A stretch of 64,000 nt of DNA from Pardosa pseudoannulata (taxonomy: Eukaryota > Arthropoda > Arachnida > Araneae > Lycosidae). The notes beneath the pieces are model-generated. The model was not told the DNA's origin. It worked only from the letters and a program-made list of their open reading frames with translations, and ran no database searches. Position numbers and translations under genes: made by a program. Location of the stretch: the NCBI GenBank assembly GCA_032207245.1, contig CM063502.1, forward strand, positions 49,361,404 to 49,425,403. Direction: 5' to 3'. Numbering within the stretch: position 1 is the first letter of the stretch; each line of letters starts with the position of its first letter. Below are positions 11,756 through 22,052 of this stretch, in pieces.

Positions 11756-13374
11756 TTGTAGGCAATAGACGAAAATGTTTATCTTTTAGTTTCATATGAC
11801 AGGGTGTACAATTGTACGACTCTCAAAGGCAGGTGGTGCAGCACTTATACAAGTCAATTAATGAAAGAAATATGGTATGTTAAAATTAATCAATCTCCGA
11901 AAGTAATTATTTTGCATTTCTAGTTATACAACTGATAACATCGTTCAAAAACATAAAAAATAAAGATTACTGATTCTATCAAGCAATACTGAAATGAAAA
12001 TCTCAAATAATGAAACACTTTCGTCACTAACGAGAACACTAATGGTCGCGTGGTATTTACAACATATACGATTGACATTTCCCAATTTAGAATTATTTTA
12101 AGAACAAAGAAAACATGTATTTCAATAATAGGTGATGGAAACGTTATTTCATTAAAATTTAGAAACTTATATATACAGCCTATAACATAAATAAAAAGCA
12201 GTGTAACTGAGGTATTTAATGTGAGTATTGTATGTTAAAAGCAATATTGTATTTGGATTTTAGGTTTGCTCGTCTTAGCACATAGCTGGCCTAAGTTTGG
12301 CTGATGATTTGTAATTGCTCAGAAATTGGTCAGTTAAAACAGATCAATGATAATTTAAAATAAATTTAAGCGTTGAATACAAAGTATCGCAAATGTGTGT
12401 AGTACCGAAACTTTAGATAAGTCTCAGCTTTCGGTGTGTTCCATGTTGTGCTTTTTAACCGGAACATTTTTATTGCATTTTAGTTTTGATTTTCAAACTT
12501 TTAAAATTTATTTCTCTTAATTATATTTGTTGATGTATGCATACCCCGAGCTCGATCTAAGGGCGGACAACTTGGAAATTTGTCCAGTGTGCCAAAATGC
12601 TGGGGGCGGGGTCTTGTCTCCGAATGTGAGAAAAGTGTTGATATGTTAAATACTGAACTAGTAAAAATGCTATACTTATAAATTTTTCTGTCTCTAAAAA
12701 TGTATAGTTCGTATTTATACTAGTTATGTTCATAAGCTAACTATATGCATACTAGTTTAGAGGAAACTAACATAAATGTACTGTAAATGAAGTAACCAAA
12801 AATACTATGCCTGTGTTTTAAACGCATTGCGCATGAGAACGATTGTGATATTGCAACGATTTGTGATATTGTGAAATAATATGCAAATATTACAGGGGTA
12901 TGGATGATTAGAGAGGGATTTATTTTAAATTCCTCCTTGATTTTTAGGTTATTTTATGTTTTTCATGGTCATTTGGTATGCATTTTTTTTTTAAATTTGC
13001 AAGTACTAGTCAAGTTTTATAGGTTTGTTATTTATCAAAAATTTACCTCTTTTTAATCGATCAATAAATTTCTGTCAAAAATTTACCTCTTAGGGTAGCG
13101 GGGAAGAATTTTAAGTTTTTTCCTCGGTTTGGCAACACCGTTAGAGCGGATAACGGCATATTTACCATAACCCTTATGGACTTGTGTAAAATATGTAAAT
13201 GTAGTCAATAAATTGAACAGGATTTTTTAATATTTAGTAAAAGACTACAATTGTGCAGATGTTTTATAATGTCTCGAAAAATTATGGTGCAGCTCCTTTG
13301 ACCACGTGCGTCTACATCGGACATATGTAATAATACCTCTGCGTCAGCTCATTTTTGTTATGGAATTTCTGCAG
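11756..13374. other. No gene recognised; 17-base direct repeat at 13036 and 13075
   Basis: Mostly AT-rich. TCAAAAATTTACCTCTT occurs twice about 39 bases apart near 13036 and 13075. A short GC-richer patch at 12545-12620 was not identified. Confidence 0.4.
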
Positions 13375-13452
13375 GTGAACAGTACTGTGGATGCAGTCTA
13401 TAGACCTGACGTCGTTAATCTTTTTTGGCTGCAGGCTATAATCAACCAAAAG
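13375..13452 (+). CDS. Possible orphan internal exon
   Basis: A 78-nt stretch preceded by TTTCTGCAG and followed by GTGAGT. Only one frame is open, reading VNSTVDAVYRPDVVNLFWLQ and continuing AIINQK. The length is a multiple of three and base composition is less AT-rich than the surroundings. No family is recognised and no neighbouring exon is visible, so it may be chance. Confidence 0.25.
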
Positions 13453-13975
13453 GTGAGTATTGATAAGACAGTTTCGGTCAGTGGTATTTTAATAATTATA
13501 CAAACAATGTAAACATAACAAAGCTGAAGAGACAAAACAAAAGCATTGTCTTAATCCAGTTTAGTGTAAGATAGCGTTTTACTAACCGATTGTTAACGAA
13601 ACCAGAATTTGCTCTTTGGAATTTAAAAATTTCTATAAAAACTCAAATTAACAGTGGCGCATGGCACGGCCTTTCATATTATTTGTTTACATCTGTAAAA
13701 TAGGAGGACTTAATATTTTTAAGTTTCAGTGTAAAGAAGGGAGTCTTGTATAACATAAAATTCAAAATTATAGTTCTAATTATTATAAAAACATAGTTGA
13801 ATGAGTTTTAGTTATAAATTTTCTCTTCGATATGAATGGACACTGAACTTCGGAATTCGGTTTAGTCAAGTTAGGTTAATTGTTTATTCGCGTTAAAACA
13901 ACAAGAAACGTTAATTATTTTCCATTAATTACGCTGTTGCTTTTTTTACTAAAAATGTATAATACATATTTTTAT

Positions 13976-14720
13976 ATATTATACTTCATTTTTGGAACTT
14001 AAGAGGACTTTTCGGTGATCCTCGGGTAGTAGGTTATCAAAACCTGCTATAGAAGCTATTTTGAGAAGAAATGTACAGTAACAACTAGAATTAAATAAAA
14101 AAGTTACCTTTTGTATCCCAGCAACCTTGAATTATAAAATATTTCCTCTAATGTTAGAATACGTTATATAAAGCATGTAATAATAATAATTAAAAGAATT
14201 TAAAAACTAAAATAAAAATTGATAAAGTGTTTTTATCAGGGGAAAAAAAGATACTTCTTATAAATTTATAAACTACTTTGTACAAAAGTAAATTATATAT
14301 TATACTTCATTTTTGGAACTAAAGAGGGCCTTTCGGTGATCCTCGGGTAATAGGTTAATTAAAACCAGCTAGAGACGCTGTTTTCAGAAGAAATGTACAG
14401 TAACAACTAGAATCTAATAAAAAATAGAGGTCGTTAATTCACATCCTTTGTGTAACTCCACTTTATTGATTTTCATATTACTCTGATACACCCAATACGG
14501 AATTACAATGACTACAGTAGTTACCTTTTGTATCCCAACAACCTTAGCCTTCGTGTTGCAAAAAGTAGACCGTAGCAATCCAAACCAAACCAAGTATCCC
14601 AACAACCTTGAATTGGAAAATATTTCCTCTAATGTTAGAATGCGTTACATAAAGCATGTAATAATAATTAAAAAAAATTTAAAAAGTTTTTAAAAGTAAA
14701 AATTGAAAGGGAAAAACCAG
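13976..14720. repeat. Diverged tandem duplication, second copy with insertions
   Basis: 13976-14240 and 14297-14700 share a common sequence: TATATTATACTTCATTTTTG, then TTTCGGTGATCCTCGGGTA, GAAATGTACAGTAACAACTA, and AAATATTTCCTCTAATGTTAG. The second copy has an extra block of about 90 bases (from about 14426) of unknown origin and a small SINE insertion at 14546-14593. Confidence 0.8.
14546..14593 (+). mobile_element. 5'-truncated SINE tail (48 bp), 16-bp TSD, empty site preserved
   Basis: The insert AGCCTTCGTG...CCAAACCAAACCAA equals the SINE 3' end. It is flanked by identical GTATCCCAACAACCTT at 14530-14545 and 14594-14609. The first duplicate has the uninterrupted site GTATCCCAGCAACCTTGAA near 14115, so the insertion came after the duplication. 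Confidence 0.88.
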
Positions 14721-14729
14721 GGAAAAAAG

Positions 14730-16358
14730 ATCTTAATAAATTTATGAGCTACTTTGTACAAAAATTTACTCAGTATATAGAATTTGAAATTATCTTTATC
14801 AGAAATATACTCTCTGGTGTCTTTATTTATTTATTTTTTTAATTTAACAAATCCAAAGTGTATTTCAGTAATGATTATGTGCATCTGGTGATGCGATAAA
14901 TAAAACTTTGAATTGGGAAAAAAAATAGTACCTTCGTTTGATAGGGATAGCAAATTACGGTAAATGCAGGATAGCAACAGAGATCAAAATTCTTTTCATG
15001 CCCACACTGGAAATGAAATTAATTTTTGTATACATTGCAGATACACAACACGGTGATACAAAAACAAAACAGATACTGAAAGAGTTTCAAAAGCATGGGG
15101 ACACATCCATCTTTTTTTTTCCTTGCGCACACAGTGTAAGGAAAAAATTCACCCTCAAACGAATAGATATACGCTGTCAAAGAAAATGCATTTAAGTTTA
15201 ATATTCCTCCTTACAAATTTCGTACACCTACAGTATAAACAAAAATCGTATTTTTATAGAAAATTGGGAATTTACAATAAAGAAGCCGAAGCGTACTAAT
15301 CAAGAAAAATAGGTAATTATAAAAAGTCTTATTAGTATACAAACATTTAAAGGACAATACCTAACTGGTTTTGTTTTCATAACCAATTTATCTAACTGTA
15401 CATGTTAGTTTTTAGAGGAAGGACCAACTGTTTCGGAGTAAAATATTTAATATTTTACTGTCCGATTGTAACCGAGACTAGAGTTTTCTGTTTAAAATCT
15501 GTTCGAAATTGCTATAAACATTCATATTACTCCTGGGTGCCAATCATTGCCTTTCTTATTTAGTCTATCTGTAAACTAGGGGGACTTAATATTTATTGAG
15601 TTTTTATATAAAGGAGAAAATCTTGTAAAATTTATACCTATCTTAATTTTTATTATATATTTTTTTTTTAATTTGTGGCATTTTTAGTGGTTGAAGATAG
15701 TTTATTTACCTAGTAATATTTATTGTAATAATAATAATTGTATAATGTGTGTTTGTGTTACGATGCTAAAATGAACGTAAAGTAGAAAATATCAAAAAAC
15801 AGGTTTTGTATATTTTAGCCATAATGAAGCTTAAATTAAACATAGTAAATCCACGAGTCACAGTAGTAATTAAACTTGGATAGACGTCATCAATTTTTAA
15901 TTTCCGGAGCAAAAAAATAACTTTTTAAATTTTTCAAACGTGCTCAGTGAGCTCGTTTAAACCACAACCATGTTCAAGTGTGAAGGGATTTTTCTCATAG
16001 ACTCAGAGCTAAATATAGACTTCCGAAAAGTGTTGATTTGTTGACCATTCTACTTCTACAAAATGTACTTCCATCAGCTCGATGGTGAAGTTAAAGATTC
16101 CGCGCGTTATCTTAGCTGTTCTTCTGTAATTACTTTATGTAACGTAGTTTCAATTCTGGCGTCTCCCACGTGTCAAACTCTTAACACTGGCTGAAGGCAT
16201 ACATAGGATCAGAAATACATCATAGAAAAAAGTAATGTTTAGGTTTACCTTGTAAAAAAAGAGTTGTAATTCTAACTTATTAGACAGCTGGTTTTAATTT
16301 AATGTGTTAATTTCTGTGAGAATTGCACGTATGTTCATGGAGATACAAAGGTTCCTTT
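14730..16358. other. No recognised feature
   Basis: AT-rich; an open frame at 14938-15195 has no recognisable family and no splice context. Confidence 0.45.
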
Positions 16359-16530
16359 AAAATAAATCGAAATATTTTTTATTTATAACATGGATGTTAT
16401 TTCTAATATATTTTTTAATATTTCGACATATTCTTAAACTATTGCCACATTCATAATATTTCTGTATTATTTAATCCATATCATGTAAAGTAGAGCGTTT
16501 CAGTGGCGCCATCTAGAAACAATCTATTGA
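16359..16530. repeat. Dispersed repeat ending in GGCGCCATCTAG, copy 1
   Basis: Shares AATATTTCGACATATTCTTA, ACTATTG and the end AAAGTAGAGCGTTTCAGTGG plus CGCCATCTAGAAACAATC with 17175-17338, in the same orientation. The related GCCATCT motif recurs at about 17757 and 18340. Family unknown. Confidence 0.7.
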
Positions 16531-17174
16531 AAAAATATAAATTTTTATGTTATTGCTGTCCTATAAATAGGTCCAATACACTACTAAAGCTTAACAAATA
16601 GTCACTTACATTGCATTAGGTTGATTTATAGATCAAATTTGGGGAAATAGTCAAAACAAAGTCCAACATTACATTTTAAGTATACTGTTGTTGGTTTACC
16701 CTTGCAGTTATTGAACTGGCAGTAAGAGAGTAAGTTTATCTTGAAATCTCCAGTTTTACTGAATAGAATAGACATGTAATTACCTCTTGTTGTGTCCAGG
16801 TGTGTGAACAGGGGCTTGAACTGGTTTTTATTGACAGATAAGAAAATAATGTGCACTCTCAAAGCAATATCGAATTCATGGAAAAATAACCGGGATTGGA
16901 CCTTCGTCTTAATTTTAGAGCATCTTTTTTATACTTACAAAATACACGTGTAAAATATATTTTTCAGCAAAAACTATCAGATACATTATTAGCTCTGTTT
17001 TTAAACTAAAAGTAACCTCCACAATGTTTGAAAAAAAAATAATAAATATAAAATTAAAGATTAAAAAATGACAATTTTTAAGAGGTTGCTGAAAATAAAT
17101 TTTACAATACAATATAATTTGATTTCTCAGTTTTCTTTTGTTACTATGCTAAAGTGTGTCTATTTTAAAGGTGT

Positions 17175-17338
17175 TAAAATAAAATCGAAATATTTTTATT
17201 TATAACATGGATTTTATTTGCTGTCCTATTTATAGATATTTCGACATATTCTTAAACTATTGAATTTATTTATTCTTTGTATTTACTTTCATGGTAAAGT
17301 AGAGCGTTTCAGTGGCGCCATCTAGAAACAATCTATAG
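17175..17338. repeat. Dispersed repeat ending in GGCGCCATCTAG, copy 2
   Basis: Second copy of the element at 16359-16530, identical over the last 30 or so bases and diverged in the middle. Confidence 0.7.
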
Positions 17339-17882
17339 AATGATATATCGCATAGTATTTCAATACTAAAGTTCATATGTTCTTACTCTAGTTTATAACG
17401 ATCAGGTATATAAACTAGGGTAAGGACAGTGTTTGTTTTGGAAAGAGGATTTTTTCATATCACATAAGCACATTGTTAATTTATCGTATTATTATGATAA
17501 TTGTGTAATAGGAATTAAAAAATATATATAAACTTTAATTAATGTAACCATTTTAGTTATTTTTTCATGGAAATAAATTTTAAATAAACTAATTTTGACA
17601 CACCTTTTAAAAGTAATTTGAAATTGAAAAACCGTTGAACTATACATTTTTAATTAATTTGGTTTTTGAATATTAAGATGTGTCTGTCAAATTTATAGTA
17701 ATCGCATATCATCTTTGAGCAACTGAGATAAAGAGCAAAATGTTGCATTGTGCTGCCATCTCTATAAGAAACTAGAAGTTATGTCAGAGTTATTTTGTTT
17801 AGTCTGAAAACTATACAAATTAAATATATTAATATATCTATACGAATGCTACAAAGAATAAGAGATTTGTGGTAATTGATTA

Positions 17883-17886
<4 letters not shown>

Positions 17887-17917
<31 letters not shown>
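17887..17917. repeat. (TA)n microsatellite
   Basis: About 30 bases of uninterrupted alternating TA. Confidence 0.9.
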
Positions 17918-17921
<4 letters not shown>

Positions 17922-19566
17922 TAGTGTAGCAAAATACATTTCTTATTGTGTCTACTATACCATCTTATATTTTTTTTGGTTTATATAAAGAGCTAATGTG
18001 GATGGAGTTATAGATATTATAATCTAATAAAAAGATATACATGACAGAAGTGCGATTTCATCTGAATTGAAACTTATAAATAAAAGCTGTCCGAAATATT
18101 TAAATGGGGAGAAAATAAATTGTTATCCACTTTTTGAATTTGAAATGTAAACATATTAAAAATTATATTTTTGTATTAATTATATTTTAACAGTGAAATA
18201 TCATTTTACATATTAATTCAGAGATTATTGAATATTTTGTGTGGATAACAGTAGTTATTTATAACTCAAGTTATGTTGATATAATTCAAAATAACTTTTC
18301 ACATGTCTTTAGCTCCACCAATGGCAGCTTGTAGTGCTGCCATCTAGCGGAATTTACACTACTAACTGGAACAGAAACAGGGATATTTTATTTACATTTA
18401 TTTGAGCATACACTATTTCGCATGTTTTCCTCACGTTTATATAGATAGCTTTTAGTAAGATTAATAATAAAACATAAAATTTTATTTTTAAAAATTAAAA
18501 CATTAAGTTTAATTTTTTAAATATAGATCTGGATGCAATAAAAGTTCAAGTATTTTTTATTTTTTTTTAATCAAAATATTATTAATTTATCTTTTTATAA
18601 GTCAAACCTTTTGAATTAATTTATTTGTTCAAAACAATTCTTTCCCTTTTAATGATTATTATATAATAATAAACCCTTTTAAAAAGCTATTTTTTAATTG
18701 CCGAGAAATATTTTTAAAAATTCTTCCTTGCAACTAAACACTTCCTATATTTGTCCGTGCCTCTCTAATCTTTGAATACCCCTCTTCGCATTTTTATTTT
18801 TTCACTTAAGCTAAATTGGTTTGATAGAGTCTGTTAACTATTCCCATTGTTAGTTTTCGGACATAAATTTAATCAGCTCCTGATAGGGGCTTTTCAAAAG
18901 ATCTATAGTTCTGTTATTGACAAGTAGAAGGGAAAGAGCTATTTCATATACTCGTCAGCTAAAAGGCATATATGGTTTCTTAACTGCCTCTCATTGTAGG
19001 GGAAAATATTTGCAAGTGCATAGCTTTGGCAAATTATGTTTTCCCTGTGATTATTATGTAGGTAATCCATTCACTTTTCGTATTTGACACTGTTTTAGCT
19101 ATAAGGTTAGCCCTGTATAACTTATCAATTTTTTTTAACCTAGATCAGAATCAGGTTTTGATAACTAATTTAAATACTGTACATAAGCATTAATAATTTC
19201 TCTTAGTCAGTTCACTTTGTCTTCTACAAATTTATTGAAGTTAAAGAAGGACAGTAACCGAAAAACGATTTTTTTAATCGATTTTTTACACCAAGAAAGA
19301 AAATATGCAAACAATTTTTTAAGGATATAATATTTATGCAAAATCTCGATGAAAGCTTTGTGCACTTAATTGTTTAGAAACGTTTATTAATATTCTTATT
19401 AATATTTGTTATTGTGAATTTTGGTGTATATATCAACAATTATTTTCAAACTCCTTTTTTGAGCAATTTTAGTCAAATTAAAAAATATATTAAAGTTAAT
19501 ATTGTTAATAGTTTGACTGTTGAGTGATCAAAAACATAGTTGTTCCACATAGTAAATAGATATATA
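17918..19566. other. AT-rich; small palindromic GGCAGC...GCTGCC near 18325
   Basis: ATGGCAGCTTGTAGTGCTGC is a short palindrome followed by CATCTAGCGG, similar to the GCCATCTAG repeats upstream. Otherwise nothing is recognised. Confidence 0.4.
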
Positions 19567-20137
19567 CAGGGTGATCCAAAAGTCAAGACAAACTTTAAAA
19601 ATGAATAATTCGAAAAGTAATAAGGATAATAAGATGCGCTTTGCACCAAACGAGTGGAAAAGAAGACAGATTTTGTGTGGCAGCGCAACGAAAATAGTTT
19701 CGTTGGCGAACAACAGATGGCGCTGTCGGATTTCTGATGTAGGACCGGCATTATAAGCAGAACTAAAGATGATAACCACCAAAATGTGTCTGCCATAACG
19801 CAGGAAATGCTACTAAATTCTGTGAACAGTGTGCTGATTCGTCTCACAGCCGTAGTTCTAAATGATGGACAGCGCATTGAACATTTACTGCAATACTAAT
19901 TAACTGTAATTATGTTGACTTGTTAATTGTCAACATTCCTTCATTTGTAAATCATCTTTTGGTGCTATAAAGCACACTAGCGTCATCTGTTCGTCGCTAA
20001 CACAACTATTTTTTTTTTTCGTTTCCACACAAAATCCAGTATATTCTTCATCCGTCTGGTGCAACTCGTATATTTGTATCTTCATTCGTTTTCGAATTAT
20101 TCATTTTTAAGTTTTTCCTGACTTTTGGATCACCTGG
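19567..20137. mobile_element. Mariner-like MITE with long inverted ends
   Basis: Left end CAGGGTGATCCAAAAGTCAA; right end, inverted, CCAGGTGATCCAAAAGTCAG. The similarity continues inward (AAAATGAATAATTCGAAAA, TTGCACC, GGATTTTGTGTGG, ACAGATG(G/A)CGC) for roughly 150 bases. TA flanks both ends, as expected for Tc1/mariner. It encodes no transposase. Confidence 0.75.
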
Positions 20138-20489
20138 TATTTCTGCTTTCATTACTAGTCTTGAGATAAAAGTAAAAACCCATATCAGTGAGGTAAATCT
20201 GTGGATTTGGAAAACATAGCAATAAAAAAAATTGTTTTTGATAAAACTTATTTTCTTGGCGGACTGCAAAAAACAATTGGAGATCAGTTAGACAGTTTTG
20301 CTGTACGCAATATTTGATAAAACCAGTTTACTGTAGTGTGCTGTAAAACTATCAATTATAAGCATAATTTTTCTAATTATAAAACAAAAAGTTGCCCTTA
20401 TTTCTTAAGAAGGGGTTTTTATAGAACGGATAAATCATTTCAAGTAATTTTGATGGAAATACTGATTTTGGAAACATAAATTTAACGAA

Positions 20490-20527
20490 TTTAATTTGTT
20501 TGTGACTACCGTCACAAACAAATTAAA
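20490..20527. repeat. Perfect 17-bp inverted repeat, 4-base loop
   Basis: TTTAATTTGTTTGTGAC, loop TACC, then the exact complement. The purpose is unknown; it may be a MITE relic or a structured transcript element. Confidence 0.85.
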
Positions 20528-21576
20528 CTCGTAGGCCAAGGCGCTACTGTATTTAGCCTTTTAAGTATCGCGAAAAAATATAAAGCTTAAAATGTTGTTG
20601 TTTGTTTTAATCAGAATGTTTCATTAAGACTGTGCTTCATTGATAGAGTTACAGATGAAATTATATCAAACAAATAGAGCTCTTGTCTATTTAATCCATA
20701 TTTTACCACTTTAAGAAATAATTTTCTTTCACAAATAATTATTAAAGAATGAATTAGACATCAAATTTTTATTTGTAATCCTATTTAAGGACTATCTTTA
20801 TTAAACTTGAAAAGAATTTTAGTATATATTTTGCACGAATATTTTGTTAACAAAAGAAATTGTGTAAAATAAAATAGCAAAAATTAGCCATATTTTAAAA
20901 TCTAAAAAATTTAAAATTTAGAAAATTTTACTAAAACGTTAAAAACATTGCTTATTAAAGTTTGGAATATATTAACTCTGAAGCATAAAAAGAAAAAGTT
21001 TCATACTTGTAAAAATGCAATAAAGATCAGCTGTCCTATATATAGGACATTAGTAAAATACAGGCTAATTTCGTTGAGTAATAAATTCAATAAGCAACAA
21101 ATAAAATTATTCGCACTTTAGGCGTTTACTACCTTCTAAAATTCAAGTTTTCTTTATTTTGAAAGAGAAGGTAAAGTAACTAGGATTATGGTATGCGTGT
21201 AAAGAGTAATATCTCTAAAAGCAGAAAAAAGTATGTAAAAAATAATTTATCACATATACATGAAGTATTTAAAAAAGAAAACGATTATAATATGTAAACA
21301 AATCAAAAATAACAAGTACTAAATTGAGATTAACAAATCAACCAGAAATATTTCAGAATAATAAATAAATAAAAGTCAATAAATAGCTTTTTCATTTATT
21401 CAATGCATTTTCTCTTTGCTAGCTTTTTGCATCAGTAAAGTTTTTAGCGATTAAAATGCTTGTTGAGAATTATTTTCTCCTTTGTTCCTTTTTGTATTCA
21501 AATAAGTGCTTTGTTAGGTAGAATATTGTCTTTCAAACACATGTCCATAAATCAATTTTGATAATATAGGTTAATG

Positions 21577-21610
21577 ATGTAGTATGTTGAACAGTCGTTC
21601 AACATACTAT
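21577..21610. repeat. Short hairpin TAGTATGTTGAAC / AGTC loop
   Basis: A perfect 13-bp stem with a four-base spacer, downstream of the gene A stop codon and beyond the candidate poly(A) signal. Confidence 0.75.
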
Positions 21611-21683
21611 ATTTTGTCACATTCAACAATTTGTTCACTTTAATTGATTAACACATATGTTTCAACCTATAAGTATAGTGTTC

Positions 21684-21689
21684 TTTATT
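21684..21689 (-). promoter_or_regulatory. Candidate poly(A) signal of gene A
   Basis: AATAAA on the minus strand about 165 bases past the gene A stop codon is the nearest canonical hexamer in a sensible place. In DNA this AT-rich the motif also occurs by chance. Confidence 0.35.
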
Positions 21690-21851
21690 ATCTCTTAAAC
21701 AAGTAAATTCCTCAATGAATCACTGATTTTCACGAGTTTAATTTTTTTAATAAAGAGGTAAAGTTATAAATACTTTTCTTCGTAGTCATTTTCTGTTCAA
21801 AATGTCATTTTCACACCCAAATGCTAACAGATCTAGAAAGAGTTTATGCCT

Positions 21852-22052
21852 TTACATAACAATTGGTGTATGTTCCGTAGCTACAGCAACATTATCTTCA
21901 CCAGGCTCATCATCAAAATGTTGGACTAATACTTGAACCCTCAGATGAAGGCAAACTTTTCTGAATTCTCGGACGAATGTGAAATAAAATCCTATGTACA
22001 AGAATGCCATCGTCCATTCCATTATTGAGCTTACTAAAAGAAGATCGAAGCC
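21852..22052 (-). CDS. Gene A terminal coding exon 6
   Basis: The acceptor TTTTTTTTATAG|GGC is strong. The exon encodes GFDLLLVSSIMEWTMAFLY, then the last helix and FVREFRKVCLHLRV, matching the C-terminal EW...F.....(R/Q)[DE]F signature of DRAM proteins, followed by an acidic cytoplasmic-type tail and a TAA stop at 21854-21852. The family often has short, poorly conserved tails, so the tail gives no functional clue. Confidence 0.82.
   Translation of the reverse strand, partial: GFDLLLVSSIMEWTMAFLYIGFYFTFVREFRKVCLHLRVQVLVQHFDDEPGEDNVAVATEHTPIVM

Noticed and set aside
19473..19877. 134-codon minus-strand frame
   Set aside because: It overlaps the left end of the mariner-like MITE and two other frames in the same segment, and does not resemble a transposase.
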